A DNA stretch of 64,000 nt from CAMPKL01 sp963817465 (lineage in GTDB: Bacteria > Acidobacteriota > Terriglobia > Bryobacterales > UBA6623), in assembly GCA_963817465.1 (NCBI GenBank), contig CAWFOP010000002.1, forward strand, positions 16,234 to 80,233, given 5' to 3'. The translations under genes were made by a program, and so were the position numbers. Every line of letters begins with the position of its first letter. Position 1 is the first letter of the stretch. This document shows, one piece after another, positions 9,801-18,769 of this stretch. Under the pieces are notes generated by a model, which was not told the origin of the DNA, ran no database searches, and saw only the letters and a list, made by a program, of their open reading frames with translations.

Positions 9801-10112
9801 CTCGGCCTGCGCGCGCGTGGCTCGAACAAAGACGGCATTGAGCACGTTCTGCGTCGAGCCGAGGACGCGCACGCCGTCTTGCTCGAATCGCCTGATGTAC
9901 CGCTCTTGCTTCGCCGACAGCTCTTCTCCGAGAGCCTTGACCTTTTGCGCCTCAGGCTTGGCGCCGCGGCGTCCGTCGGCCACCTGCCTCGCGACGGGGT
10001 CGCCCTCGAGAATCACCGTGTAGCCGCGGATGGCATCAGCCGCGCAGAGCGGCGTCAACAGCAGCAGAGCAAGCGTCGCGGCGGCTGCCCAGCGATAGAC
10101 GGCTATGGTCAT
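6891..10112 (-). CDS. Secreted subtilisin-like serine protease with Solibacter C-terminal domain
   Basis: 1073-residue exported S8 peptidase. A signal peptide (residues 1-27) is followed by an I9-type propeptide (about 30-118), then the catalytic domain with Asp157 (IGVIDTGID), His224 (RIGHGTAVAM), oxyanion Asn335 (AAAGNGG) and Ser562 (LDGTSFAAPFVAG). A PA-like insert (about 398-490) lies between His and Ser, as in subtilases that select long substrates. After Ig-like segments (600-830), the last 230 residues (from ISGIVNGAGFAAGRAVAPGS) match the TIGR03437-type domain characteristic of Solibacter relatives, found on secreted proteins. It is the last gene of a minus-strand series beginning with the ECF sigma factor, with 77 bp and a hairpin separating it from the TonB-type gene. 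All catalytic residues are present. Confidence 0.93.
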   Translation of the reverse strand: MTIAVYRWAAAATLALLLLTPLCAADAIRGYTVILEGDPVARQVADGRRGAKPEAQKVKALGEELSAKQERYIRRFEQDGVRVLGSTQNVLNAVFVRATRAQAEQIRMQAGVRSVSVARRIKPFINAANDIIRAPAARAALGGDSRAGEGIRIGVIDTGIDITHPAFQDSSLTPPPGFPKSLPENRKFTNGKVIAARSYVNLLSDADPVFSRPDDTTPRDRIGHGTAVAMIAAGEPVDSDVGRLVGVAPKAYLGNYRIFGSPGINDFSNDMAIIAALDDAAVDGMDVLTVSFGAIAQFPWDLCRTDSEALCDPLAEAAENTMEGFGVVIVAAAGNGGALGEQDFPTLNSISTPATALDVIAVGATVNSRQLLESVSYSGRTIDALSGVGPRPTAPFSSPALAAATQGDPLGCSPFPDFSFQGRIAVIDRGGCPPEFKVEFADQAGAVGVVMINTEDRPFPEVILGLETTDIPTFTIGYSDGQQLLNALQGGDVTVTLDPAHHSMSTASDQLAPFSSRGPSVGGGIKPEIVAPGTFIYSAGQSFDPNGDAYTKTGFLSLDGTSFAAPFVAGAAALVWQNNPTLTNFQVRSAVINTANSAAVFGPEGLERVTAVGAGLVDVRAAIEPSAVVDPATLGFGQLNGAALPFSTSLLVANVTDRMRIYTADVFVRGSTASASVDVNGAQTTQFTLRAGEETELTVNLRGAVPQPGRYEGYIRISNSVDNQILNVPYQFFVGDGVPHNSFAIAGTGVVGTINEPHPELLILKVVDQFGALVPDLPVTFSVVDGGGAIVQADPATDAFGVAAADTDMGPDPGFQDYQAKAGNLTVPFLNEARVKPFISGIVNGAGFAAGRAVAPGSIVSVFGDALSELTGSAMSLPLPIALKHVSMSFDFPETGVSVPAHFFFSSDGQLNVQVPWEFQGLNFALVKTRIEDSVSEPVTLNLADTAPGIFEFDWFGDLLAVATHADGSVITSDSPAVPGETIVVYGTGWGPVDEEQQSGEAAAASPLARTLATPAASVGGRAAGVSFSGLTPGYVGLYQANITLAGDTPSGAQTLAFAVNGVASKQTKLWVR

Positions 10113-10132
10113 AGACCTACCTTCCAGCTTTC

Positions 10133-10154
10133 TTTCGGACGAGGTTGTCCGAAA
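10133..10154 (-). promoter_or_regulatory. Hairpin between the TonB-type and subtilase genes
   Basis: Perfect 8-bp inverted repeat TTTCGGAC / GTCCGAAA with a 6-nt loop, in the 77-bp gap downstream of the Oar-like gene and 21 bp upstream of the subtilase start. No T-run follows on the minus strand, so an attenuator, mRNA-stability element or operator is as likely as a terminator. Confidence 0.4.
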
Positions 10155-10189
10155 CGTCGTTACACGTTTCTTTCAGAAGAGAAGCAACG

Positions 10190-13100
10190 CTAAAAGGAGA
10201 GACGCAGAACGAACTGCACCGTGCGATTGACGCCTTCAGAGCGCACGACGCCGAAATAAGGATCGTTGATATTGGCGAACGGCGCAGCCCAGTTCTTGTT
10301 GCCGAACACGTTCAAAAAGTCAAAGCCGATCTCGCTCGAAACCTGCTCGCTCACATTGAACGGCCGCGACAGGCGCAGGTCCCATTGCTGAAAACCTTGC
10401 ATGCGGAAGGCGTTGCGGCCGAGATTGCCTTGGCGCGTCTCGGAAAAATCCGTCGGCGCGACCGCCCGGAAGACGGTCGGGTCGAAAGCGAATCGTCCGG
10501 TCACCGTGCGACCGTCCTGATAGGTAAACGTCCGCACTTGGCTGGGATCGAGTCGACCGAACTCGCCGACGATGTCCGGTCGGCCCACGCGCGTGAACGA
10601 GAATGTCGGATCTTCCGATTGTCGAATATCGAGCGGCAGACCGGACCGCCACCGCCAGACGCCGCTTAGGCTCCAGCGATCCAGGAACGCGATGCTCGCC
10701 GGCCAACTGCGCGGTAAGCGCGGCTCCCACACCCACGTCGCGGTGAGATTGTGCCGGCGGTCGAAGTTCGAGACCGTCCAGTTCTCCGTGACGAGGTTTT
10801 CGCCGAAGACGCTCGAGCCGTTGTCGTCCGAGCGCGACCAGACGTAGCCGATGTCGAACGCCAGCCCGCGCCGCAAGTAGCGATTGGCCCTGAGCTGTAG
10901 ACCGTTATAACGGCTGTCGCCGGTCGATTCGAATTGCCGCACATCAGCAAGGCTCGAGAACAGACGCATGCTGCGGACCGAGGCGAAGCCGAACAGCGGG
11001 TTGCGCACGAATGTGTTCAGCTCGCGCTGGCGCTGGAGCCGCAGCGAACGCGTGCCGACGTAGACCGCGCTGACGAAGACGCCGCCGGGCAACAGCCGCT
11101 GCAGGCCGAGGTTCCACTGGTGCGCGCGAGCATTCTGAAGATCGCGGTCGAACACAAGCAGCGGGTAGCGCACGATGTTCTGCCGGAACGCCGCCTCGCT
11201 CGATCCGCCGATCGACCCGAACGGCCGGCTGAACGCCCCTTGCGCGGCCGCGGCGGAGTTGAAGCGAAAGCGGTTGTCGACGCTGAAAGGCGGGTATGTC
11301 GCTTGGAACAATGCGGCGGCGCTCGACCCCGCGAAAGCTCCGAAATCGTAAAACTGCCCGTAAGACGCGCGCAGCACGGAGCGTCCCGACTCGCCCAGCA
11401 ACACCCGCGACCAGCGGCTCGTGCCGGTCGGCGACCACGCCAAACCGATGCGCGGAGCGAAGTTGCGGCCGTTTGTCTCCACCGTCGAGCGCGGCAGCGC
11501 GCCGAAGTCGCCGTCTTGATCGCCGGGGAAGATCAGATTGCGCAGCGTGTCGGGAAACCGCGCGCTCACGGCCCCCGTTCGAAACGCCGCGATCCGGTCC
11601 TGCGTGTCGACCGCCGGCGGCTGCGACTCGAAACGCAGTCCCAGCGTCAATTGGAAGCCGCGGAATGGCCGAATCTCACCCTCGCCGTAGGCCGCGAAAG
11701 CCCGCCAGCGCAAGTTCAAGTCGCGCGGCGTCTGAAGCTGATATTGGCCGGGCAGGCCCAGCAGCAGATTACGCAAGCCGTTCGGCCGCGAGCGAATCGG
11801 CGGCTCGGGAGGCGCGGGAAAGCTGAAGCTGCCGGCGAAGTTCTCGGTGTTCTTGAACGGCCAGCCGCCGTTCTCATACAGCGCGCCCGCGCGCAGCGCA
11901 AAACCGCGGTGACGCCACTCGAGATCGTGCCCGATCTGCCACGTGGTTTGCGCCGACTCTTCCGAGGAGATGAAGGGTCCGATGCGCAGCCTTTCAAAGC
12001 CCGCGTCGTCATACAGCGTCAGATCAGGCAGCGTGCCGGGGTTCACTCCAAAGCTGGCGAAGTCGAAACCGAAGTTGTTGGCGGTCGAGTCGCGCACGTC
12101 GGGGTTGCCCAGCCAACTGGCGATCGACAGACGCTGGCCCGACAAGCGCGTCGTCTGCACGAAATCGGGCGACAGGGTCTGCGTCAGCGATATCTGCGCG
12201 CTGTTTGACAATTGACGCCGATCGTTGGCGGTTCCCGGAGCGATCGACTCGATGCCGGTCAGGGGCGACAGCACGTCGTTGCGGTAGACCAGATGGCTCG
12301 CGTTCAAGCTGAACCGGCGGCCGCTCTTGTCCAGGCGGGTCAGCAGCGTCTTGCCGCTCGAATCGAGCGTCCGCTCGCCGCGGTAGAGCGTTTCGCCCGC
12401 ATTCGGCTCAGGCAGGAAGACGCCCAGATACTTCTGCATCAACGGGTCGAGCTGCGCCTGAGGAATGATTCCGTTCGGAAAAGGCGCTCCCGAAAAGGGA
12501 TCAAGCGGCGGCGACGCGAGGCCGGAGAGATCCCCCGACCGTTCAGCCAGGCTCAGCACGCTCGCGGCTTCGGTTTGCCGCCGCGTCGTCGCCCAGCCTT
12601 CAGCGTCGGCGAACAAGAAGAGTTTACGCTTCGACAGCAGCGGGCCGCCGATCTGACCTCCGCCCATCCAGCCGCCCATCGAATCGCTCGAGCCGTCGTA
12701 GGATTCCAGACTGTGCTGGTGCGGTCGCAGGTAGCCGCGCAGTCCGCCGTGCCAGCTTTCGCCGCCGCTGCGGGTCGTGGCGCGCACCACCGCGCCCGAA
12801 TTGCGGCCCTCGGCCGCCGAATAGGTGTGCGTGACCACCCGGAAAGTCTCGAGCGCTTCGGGAGTCGGCGCGTACGTCGCCGCCTGAGCGCCCGTGAGCC
12901 GGTTTTGCGCGTTGTTCGAAGCGCCGTCGAGCTGGTAATTGATCGCCGAGCGCCGCGACCCGTTCGCGGACACCGCCGCCGCCCGGCCGCTGTTCGGATC
13001 CACCTCGAGCGACTCGACGGGCGTCAGACCCGGCACCAGCAGCAGCAGCTTGTCCGTCGCGGTGCGGCCTTCGCTCCCCAGCAGCACCGGCATGCCGGCG

Positions 13101-13504
13101 ATCTGCTCGCGCACCATGCCGTATTCCAGGGCGATGGTCTCGATGCCGGCTCGTGGACGAGTCAGAGGCGGCGCGAGCGGTTCGAGCACGGCCGCCACCT
13201 CACGCGGCGAGTCGGGCAGCAGTTCATACGGACCCAGCCGCGCGGTTGCGTAGCCGTTCAGCTCGAACGACACCGAGTAGCGTCCCGTGGGCAGCTCGTT
13301 GAACCCGTATGCGCCCGCGATGTCGGTGTGATTCACCAGCACGCGGCCGGTGTCGAGGCTGATGAGGCCGACTTCCACATCGCGCAGCGGCTGCTGGGCC
13401 GAGTCGACGACGACGCCGAAGACCGCCGCGGAAGGACCCGGCCGCCGGTCGGCGGGCCCGGCCGCGAGCGAAACGGCGATCAGGAAGAATATTGCGAAGC
13501 GCAT
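10190..13504 (-). CDS. Oar-like TonB-dependent outer-membrane protein with carboxypeptidase-regulatory-like domain
   Basis: 1104 residues from the ATG at 13504, chosen because it gives a signal peptide (MRFAIFFLIAVSLAAG) and sits 8 bp after the anti-sigma stop; the frame is open upstream but inside that gene. Residues about 30-110 form a carboxypeptidase-regulatory-like beta-sandwich (VFGVVVDSAQQPLRDVEVGL, NELPTGRYSVSFELNGY), then a plug-like segment (GSRRSAINYQLDGASNNAQN) and a long beta-barrel with repeated outward-strand text, ending in aromatic Phe (VQFVLRLSF), the usual barrel C-terminus. Such proteins are abundant in Solibacter relatives and probably move large substrates or anchor surface material. 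Following sigma and anti-sigma genes, it may be their main target or a surface sensor. Confidence 0.88.
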   Translation of the reverse strand: MRFAIFFLIAVSLAAGPADRRPGPSAAVFGVVVDSAQQPLRDVEVGLISLDTGRVLVNHTDIAGAYGFNELPTGRYSVSFELNGYATARLGPYELLPDSPREVAAVLEPLAPPLTRPRAGIETIALEYGMVREQIAGMPVLLGSEGRTATDKLLLLVPGLTPVESLEVDPNSGRAAAVSANGSRRSAINYQLDGASNNAQNRLTGAQAATYAPTPEALETFRVVTHTYSAAEGRNSGAVVRATTRSGGESWHGGLRGYLRPHQHSLESYDGSSDSMGGWMGGGQIGGPLLSKRKLFLFADAEGWATTRRQTEAASVLSLAERSGDLSGLASPPLDPFSGAPFPNGIIPQAQLDPLMQKYLGVFLPEPNAGETLYRGERTLDSSGKTLLTRLDKSGRRFSLNASHLVYRNDVLSPLTGIESIAPGTANDRRQLSNSAQISLTQTLSPDFVQTTRLSGQRLSIASWLGNPDVRDSTANNFGFDFASFGVNPGTLPDLTLYDDAGFERLRIGPFISSEESAQTTWQIGHDLEWRHRGFALRAGALYENGGWPFKNTENFAGSFSFPAPPEPPIRSRPNGLRNLLLGLPGQYQLQTPRDLNLRWRAFAAYGEGEIRPFRGFQLTLGLRFESQPPAVDTQDRIAAFRTGAVSARFPDTLRNLIFPGDQDGDFGALPRSTVETNGRNFAPRIGLAWSPTGTSRWSRVLLGESGRSVLRASYGQFYDFGAFAGSSAAALFQATYPPFSVDNRFRFNSAAAAQGAFSRPFGSIGGSSEAAFRQNIVRYPLLVFDRDLQNARAHQWNLGLQRLLPGGVFVSAVYVGTRSLRLQRQRELNTFVRNPLFGFASVRSMRLFSSLADVRQFESTGDSRYNGLQLRANRYLRRGLAFDIGYVWSRSDDNGSSVFGENLVTENWTVSNFDRRHNLTATWVWEPRLPRSWPASIAFLDRWSLSGVWRWRSGLPLDIRQSEDPTFSFTRVGRPDIVGEFGRLDPSQVRTFTYQDGRTVTGRFAFDPTVFRAVAPTDFSETRQGNLGRNAFRMQGFQQWDLRLSRPFNVSEQVSSEIGFDFLNVFGNKNWAAPFANINDPYFGVVRSEGVNRTVQFVLRLSF

Positions 13505-13511
13505 GGCCGCG

Positions 13512-15284
13512 CTATCGCGACTCGCGGGACAGATCGGTGAGTCGGCGAAGGCGCGTGTGGATGCGGTGCAGCAGCTCGCCGCTCGAACGCTCCCCGGATG
13601 CAATATTGACCGTATGCGAGGAGCCGGTGAAAAGCGTGGTCAGATTCTCGTCGAGGGCCAGAACCTCGGCGAGCAACGCATGGCTTTGCTCGGCGAGGGA
13701 GTCTTCGGGTAACACGGCATCGTCGCCCTGCGGACGGTAATTCCAATACTTGCGCGGCAGGGCTTCGGACAAGCTGTCATAGATCCCGGCCTCGAGATCC
13801 TCGGCGCGCTTGACGTGGAACGCGGCGAGACTGTCGAGGATTTCCCCGGCTCGGGCCGGATCATCGACGTCCGCCGCCGCGGCGTCGGACGTGATTTGCT
13901 CGAGCGCGTAGGCGTGCTCGAGCAACTGGTCCTGGTTGCGATAGATCCCGTCGATATAGCGCGCAATCTCGCCGTCAAGCGCGGCGGGAGGCGCGGCGCG
14001 GAACGATCGCCGCGCGGCGTCGCGATAGTGCTCGACCAGAGCCGTGCGGACCAATCCGCCCGGGGCCGATCCGGCGACTTGTCCGCCGCGGCGCGCCGCG
14101 GGGTCAGTGCGGTTGGAGCGCAGAGCGATTTCAAAGACCGGCTGCGAATCGCCGGACCTGCGCAGCACCGCTTGCTTGAAGCGCGCCAGAGTCGCTGCAT
14201 CTTCGACCGTACCCTCGAGCACCAGCGATCCGCTGCGAATGACCGGCCGCACGTCCTCGCGCCACATGCCCGCCTCGACCAGCAGGCGCCGCCCTTCGAG
14301 CACGCGCAAGCGGTCGTGCGGCGATTGCGGCTCCAGGTCGGAGACGGCGGCGGGCGCCTTGCGGGCGGGCGGTTCGGGAATCGAGAACTCGGCGTTCAAC
14401 CGAAAAGCGTTCGGGTAAACGGCTGCGATCAGACTCGGCGGGACGTCAGCCGGCGCCAAGGCGTCGACGGCGGGCGGCTGAACCTCACGGGTGAACGACG
14501 CGGTGAAAACTTCCGCTTGGGTCGCCTCGAGCGCGGCGACCGCTTCGGCCTTGACCGCTTGCGCGGGGATCGTTTCCGCCGCGATCATTTCCGAGGTCAC
14601 TGCATCGGCGACGAACTGATCCGGTGAGTGTGTATCGTCGCCTTGCGCCATGGACGCGGCTGCGCGCGCTGGAGCGAGGGGCTCGACGACGGCGCTCGCC
14701 GCCTGAGTCGGCCGCTCGACCGGGCGCTGACCCAACCAAGCGCCGGCGAAAACAATCGCCACGGCGGCTGCGGCGGCCACATACGCCACCGACCAGCGCA
14801 TCGGGAACTCCACGACCTTGGCGGCCGGTTGCAGCTCGCGGCGCAACGCTTCATGCGCGGCCAAGCGCCTCTCGAGCGGTTCGTCGGGAATCAGCGAGCG
14901 CAGCTCATGCTCCACGTCGCTGAGCAGCGACCGCATTCGCAATCCCGCGATCCCGCACTCCGCGCAACCGTCCAGATGCCGTGCCCGTTCGGCGGGCAGC
15001 GCCCCGTCGAGGTGCAGCAAAAGCTCTTCACGGGTCAAGTGGTAGTCCGCGGCAACGGCGCTGCGCATCAACCCGGCCTCGAGACGCGCCCAAGAGCGAG
15101 CGGGCATCTCCACCGGCTCGGACTCGATCGACGAGCGCAGCGCGGACGAAATGGACGTGAGTCGTCCCTGCAGCGTCCCAAGCGCCGCCCGGCACTCCGA
15201 GCAAGCCTCGAAATGCGCCGGCGCGTCGCCCTGCAACTCCCCGTCAGCGAGGAGCAGCAGTTCTTCTGTCGTGAGATGCTTCAC
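13512..15284 (-). CDS. Membrane anti-sigma factor with two zinc-finger motifs
   Basis: 590-residue predicted anti-sigma factor. Two copies of an anti-sigma zinc-finger arrangement are visible: HLTTEELLLLADGEL with H24-x3-C28-x2-C31, and HLTREELLLHLDGAL with H103-x3-C107-x2-C110. One hydrophobic segment (about 164-184, AYVAAAAAVAIVFAGAWLG) would cross the inner membrane, leaving a large periplasmic part of Ala/Glu-rich sequence, a BON-like stretch near 330-390 and a helical C-terminus. It overlaps the 3' end of the ECF sigma gene by 41 bp, so translation is probably coupled, and it should bind that sigma at the membrane. The duplicated finger and very large extracytoplasmic region are unusual for this class. 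Confidence 0.85.
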   Translation of the reverse strand: MKHLTTEELLLLADGELQGDAPAHFEACSECRAALGTLQGRLTSISSALRSSIESEPVEMPARSWARLEAGLMRSAVAADYHLTREELLLHLDGALPAERARHLDGCAECGIAGLRMRSLLSDVEHELRSLIPDEPLERRLAAHEALRRELQPAAKVVEFPMRWSVAYVAAAAAVAIVFAGAWLGQRPVERPTQAASAVVEPLAPARAAASMAQGDDTHSPDQFVADAVTSEMIAAETIPAQAVKAEAVAALEATQAEVFTASFTREVQPPAVDALAPADVPPSLIAAVYPNAFRLNAEFSIPEPPARKAPAAVSDLEPQSPHDRLRVLEGRRLLVEAGMWREDVRPVIRSGSLVLEGTVEDAATLARFKQAVLRRSGDSQPVFEIALRSNRTDPAARRGGQVAGSAPGGLVRTALVEHYRDAARRSFRAAPPAALDGEIARYIDGIYRNQDQLLEHAYALEQITSDAAAADVDDPARAGEILDSLAAFHVKRAEDLEAGIYDSLSEALPRKYWNYRPQGDDAVLPEDSLAEQSHALLAEVLALDENLTTLFTGSSHTVNIASGERSSGELLHRIHTRLRRLTDLSRESR

Positions 15285-15786
15285 GTTCGCTCGTCTCTTG
15301 CAACTTCTTGACCGCTCGGGCCACGTAGCTCGCGACGGTCGATATCGTGATGCCCAGCACCTCGCCGACCTCGCGAAACTTCAATCCTTCCGCCCGCAAC
15401 TGCAAGCATTCCATTTCCACCGCGGTCAAGCGGTGCCAAGGCAGTTGCGAAACCTGGGCTCGAGCTTCCATCGATCCCGAGGATCGCGTCATCTGACTTT
15501 CGACCCTCAACCAACCGTCGTCGTCCAGCAGATCCGGCCGCCGCTTGCGCCCGTAATCCACTAGCAAGTTGTGCGCCACGCGAAACAGCCACGCCTTCGG
15601 TTGGGCGATCTGTTCGCCTTGGCTGCGGCATTGGAAGAAACGGATGAAGCTTTCTTGGGCGATGTCGTCCGCCGCAGAAAGATCGTCGAGGTGGTGTCGC
15701 AGGTAGCGTACCAGGCTATCGCGGTTCTCGGCGAAGAGCTCTTCCGTCTCCCACGCAGCGTTCGAGTCTTGGCCGAAGCGATCCAA
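15244..15786 (-). CDS. ECF-family RNA polymerase sigma factor
   Basis: 180 residues with the two-domain ECF plan: sigma region 2 (about 15-80, with DDIAQESFIRFFQ and KAWLFRVAHNLLVDYGRKRR) and region 4 (about 120-165, with LRAEGLKFREVGEVLGITIS, a helix-turn-helix). The downstream overlapping gene is the cognate membrane anti-sigma factor, followed by the outer-membrane protein and subtilase. It should direct transcription of surface or secreted functions when released. The 145-bp upstream region separates it from the polysaccharide cluster. Confidence 0.93.
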   Translation of the reverse strand: MDRFGQDSNAAWETEELFAENRDSLVRYLRHHLDDLSAADDIAQESFIRFFQCRSQGEQIAQPKAWLFRVAHNLLVDYGRKRRPDLLDDDGWLRVESQMTRSSGSMEARAQVSQLPWHRLTAVEMECLQLRAEGLKFREVGEVLGITISTVASYVARAVKKLQETSEREASHDRRTAAPR

Positions 15787-15931
15787 TATCGACTCCGACC
15801 CGCACGCATGCGTCGCCTCTAGCAGTAAGACGATCTAGCCGAGCTTTCTTACGGCACGCAAATCGATGCCGATGAGCGATTTAGCCACGCGACGGGTCTC
15901 CTACTATTGTCGGGCCGCTCGCGAATAACTG

Positions 15932-17980
15932 TCAATGGACCGCGGGAGAGTTTGCAGACGGCCCCCGGCGGCGCCAAAACCACCATGCCGGGAAGGCCAA
16001 AAAGGCCGTCCAGGCGGCTAATTGGGCGATTTTGGCCTCGATTCCGCCGTCGTAGACCAACTCGATCTCGCAGGGACCCTCGCACGGGGGATCGAGCACC
16101 ATAAAGCCGAGACCGTCCGGACGGATCGGCGCCGGCAACCGTCCTAGGGTGTTTGCATGCCACCCGGACCGGTAACTTTCCTGTACGGAAATCAGGTCTT
16201 CGCCTGAGACGATCGCGTTGATCCGCATCGCGTTCGGGCGCTCCCACACCATCCGCGCGATCGGCAAGCTTTCATCCTCGAGCGCCGCGGCGTACCGCCG
16301 GATCGGCTCGACGTCCTCCACGTTGACCGCGGCGCGCGGCACGACGTCGTCCGCGCGAATGACATGAGCCAGTGACGTCGAACGCTGCGGCACGCCGAAG
16401 ATGGCGTCGCCGCCGTCCCGCCACAGCTCCGGCAGCACAGCCTTGAACTTGTCGGCGTCTCGAAAGTTGCCGGGGTAGGAGTCGCGGCTTCCCGGTCCGC
16501 TGACGACGATCGCCTGCGCGCCGTAGACCCGCAGCCACATCGCGCTGCGCTCGCCGTCGCCGATCGTGTACGGGACGCCGAAGTGGACCATGGGAATCGT
16601 CGGATTCACAATCCCTTGCGCGAAGCCGCCGCCGATTTGCGGATTGTCAGTGAACGCGTTGAGCCAGAATTGCGTCGACCCCGTGGCGAAAATACGCCGG
16701 CCGGGAAGGTTCTCGCCGATCCAATGAGCGGTTTTGTACTCAACAGTGCGGGTGATATCGAACTCCGTCGTCATGCCCCGCGCGTAGTGGCGGTGCTCGA
16801 TGGTCTGATAGGCGCCGCAAGCGAGTCCCACGGCCACGAGGGCGAGTCCGACCGGCGCGGGCGAGCGGCGAACCAGGGCGATAAAGCCGATGCCGAACAG
16901 CAGTGCAACCCCCATCTCCATCTCGAGGTGGTAGCGCTCGGGCTGCGGAACCATGTATCGCCCGGTCCACTCGGCGGCGACCGGGATCGCCCCGATCGCG
17001 AGCGTGAACAGCGCCGAGAAGCGCAACGACTTCGAGGTTTGCGTCCGGCGCAGTGCGATCGACAGAGCTAGGACGGCGGCGACCAGCAGTGCGGCTTGCA
17101 AGGCTTGCTCGCCGCCGATCGGATAGTTGCCGACGGTGAATTGCGCGTTGCGGCGAACGTCGCGGATGTTGCTGGGCGGCAGCCAGGGGCACGCTAAAGC
17201 GTACGCGGCGATTCCGACTCCGGCGGCGACCAGCCACGTGCGCGGTCGGCCGGCGTCACTGCGCGCCAGCAGCAAACAGGCCGCGCCGATCGCCAAAGCG
17301 AACGCGCCCAGCCAGTTCGTCAGCGGTACGGCTGCAACGGCGAGGGCCGCTGCATAGAGCCGCAGCGGTCGCGGCTTGTCGAGCGCGCGGTCGAGCAGCA
17401 GGATCGCCAGGGGCAGCAGCGTCAGCGCCATCATGTGCGGCCCCTCGCCGTAAAGGGGCAAGGTCTGGAAGCGCCTGGGTCCGAGAAACGAGCCCACATC
17501 TTTCGCCACCGTCACCGGCATCAAAAACGCGGACGGCGAGACGAGCGAATAGAACAATCCGGCGGCGAGGCCGGCGGCGCGCGAGCCGCTGAGCCGGCGG
17601 GCCAACGCGAACAACGTTACGGGGCCCAAACAGTACATCGCCGCACTGACGAAGTGGTGCGCCCGGGCGGGAGAGAAATCGCCCAGCCACGCCGTCGCGG
17701 CGACCGTCAGGTGGAGCAGCGGCGGATAAGTGTTCTCGAACGGAACCCCCGTGTACCACAAGGGAAACCAAGTCCAATCGAACGGATGCGCCAGGATGTA
17801 CCGCGTCAATGAGATGTAGGCCGCATCGATCGACCCCATGAACTTGAAGTATTCGACCTGGAACAACCGCAGCGCGATGTAGGCGTTGAGCGTGAACAGA
17901 ATGAGGCAGCAAAGGAAAGTCCGCAGGGCGGGCGGCACTCGCGCCCACGCGCCCGAGACCTGGCTTACGCGTAGAGCCAT
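15932..17980 (-). CDS. Polytopic membrane protein, GT-C-like glycosyltransferase
   Basis: 682 residues with about eleven hydrophobic segments in the first 420 residues, then a soluble C-terminal domain and a last membrane helix near residue 660. The first periplasmic loop region (GSIDAAYISLTRY, LWYTGVPFENTYPPLLH) resembles GT-C / YfhO-like membrane transferases using polyprenyl-phosphate sugars. The start overlaps the methyltransferase stop by 16 bp, placing it last in the surface-polysaccharide operon. The likely role is addition of a sugar to a lipid-linked or surface glycan; acceptor and donor are unknown. Confidence 0.68.
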   Translation of the reverse strand: MALRVSQVSGAWARVPPALRTFLCCLILFTLNAYIALRLFQVEYFKFMGSIDAAYISLTRYILAHPFDWTWFPLWYTGVPFENTYPPLLHLTVAATAWLGDFSPARAHHFVSAAMYCLGPVTLFALARRLSGSRAAGLAAGLFYSLVSPSAFLMPVTVAKDVGSFLGPRRFQTLPLYGEGPHMMALTLLPLAILLLDRALDKPRPLRLYAAALAVAAVPLTNWLGAFALAIGAACLLLARSDAGRPRTWLVAAGVGIAAYALACPWLPPSNIRDVRRNAQFTVGNYPIGGEQALQAALLVAAVLALSIALRRTQTSKSLRFSALFTLAIGAIPVAAEWTGRYMVPQPERYHLEMEMGVALLFGIGFIALVRRSPAPVGLALVAVGLACGAYQTIEHRHYARGMTTEFDITRTVEYKTAHWIGENLPGRRIFATGSTQFWLNAFTDNPQIGGGFAQGIVNPTIPMVHFGVPYTIGDGERSAMWLRVYGAQAIVVSGPGSRDSYPGNFRDADKFKAVLPELWRDGGDAIFGVPQRSTSLAHVIRADDVVPRAAVNVEDVEPIRRYAAALEDESLPIARMVWERPNAMRINAIVSGEDLISVQESYRSGWHANTLGRLPAPIRPDGLGFMVLDPPCEGPCEIELVYDGGIEAKIAQLAAWTAFLAFPAWWFWRRRGPSANSPAVH

Positions 17981-18765
17981 AACGGATAGCGGTCACGCAC
18001 CGCTCCGGTCTTGCGTCCCAATGCATAGACGCACTCGCCGCGCAGCTCGAGCGAGAACTCCCACTTGGCCAACAGTTCCTTCACGCTGTCGAATCCCGAT
18101 TCATCCGCTTCCCCGTACGGGCCGGTTTCGAGGACGACCGTTTCAAAGCCCGCCGCGGCGTATAAGTCCGGCATCTCACGAGCGGCGTATTCGCGGGCGT
18201 GGCGAGGATCGGCCGAGCCGTCCACGTTCGCCAACGGATACTGCGAGAAAAACTGCGGCTGATATCCCGCCAGCACGCCCGCCACCGCACGCAGCGAGCA
18301 AGCGTTCGGCGTCGTCATCAGCAAGTGGCCGCCGTCTCGAATCACGCGGTTGAATTCGGCCATCATGTGCATCGGGTCGGCTTCGAGATGCTCGAGGACT
18401 TCGCAGCACAGCACCGTCGCGAACGAGCCGTCCTCGTAAGGGAAGCGGTCTTTCTCGGCGTTGAACAGGTCGATCGTACAGCGAAACGTCTCCCCTGATG
18501 CGGATTCCGCCGTCTTTTCGACCTGCTTGCCCAGCGGCCCCAAATCGGCGCCGCGCACCTCGCCGTAGCCCAGGCGATACTGCAGCGCCGGCGTGATCTG
18601 CATGTAGGCGCCGATCTCGAGCGCGCTGTCCGCCGCGGTTCCGGGCGGCGTCATCTCGAGCGTCTTCACCAGACGGTCGAGATGTTTGCGCGCGTATCCG
18701 AGCGCGGCTTCGCTGTGCGCGCAGTAGCCGAGGATGTATTCACCCAGCGGCGGCTGCGAAGACAT
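17965..18765 (-). CDS. SAM-dependent methyltransferase (class I)
   Basis: 266 residues from ATG 18765, 4 bp after the SDR stop; a longer start at 18792 would run into that gene. The core shows FPYEDGSFATVLCCEVLEH (motif II/III of Methyltransf_11/23 proteins) and MAEFNRVIRDGGHLLMTTPN (motif IV). The N-terminal SAM motif I is less canonical (ALEIGAYMQITPALQYRLGY). These enzymes in glycan clusters usually methylate a sugar or a lipid carrier. Sits between the SDR and the GT-C-like gene with overlaps, so one operon. Confidence 0.78.
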   Translation of the reverse strand: MSSQPPLGEYILGYCAHSEAALGYARKHLDRLVKTLEMTPPGTAADSALEIGAYMQITPALQYRLGYGEVRGADLGPLGKQVEKTAESASGETFRCTIDLFNAEKDRFPYEDGSFATVLCCEVLEHLEADPMHMMAEFNRVIRDGGHLLMTTPNACSLRAVAGVLAGYQPQFFSQYPLANVDGSADPRHAREYAAREMPDLYAAAGFETVVLETGPYGEADESGFDSVKELLAKWEFSLELRGECVYALGRKTGAVRDRYPLWLYA

Positions 18766-18769
18766 GCCG

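Noticed and set aside
10934..13540. Two plus-strand open frames of over 400 codons opposite the Oar-like gene
   Set aside because: Antisense of a coherent barrel protein; composition only.
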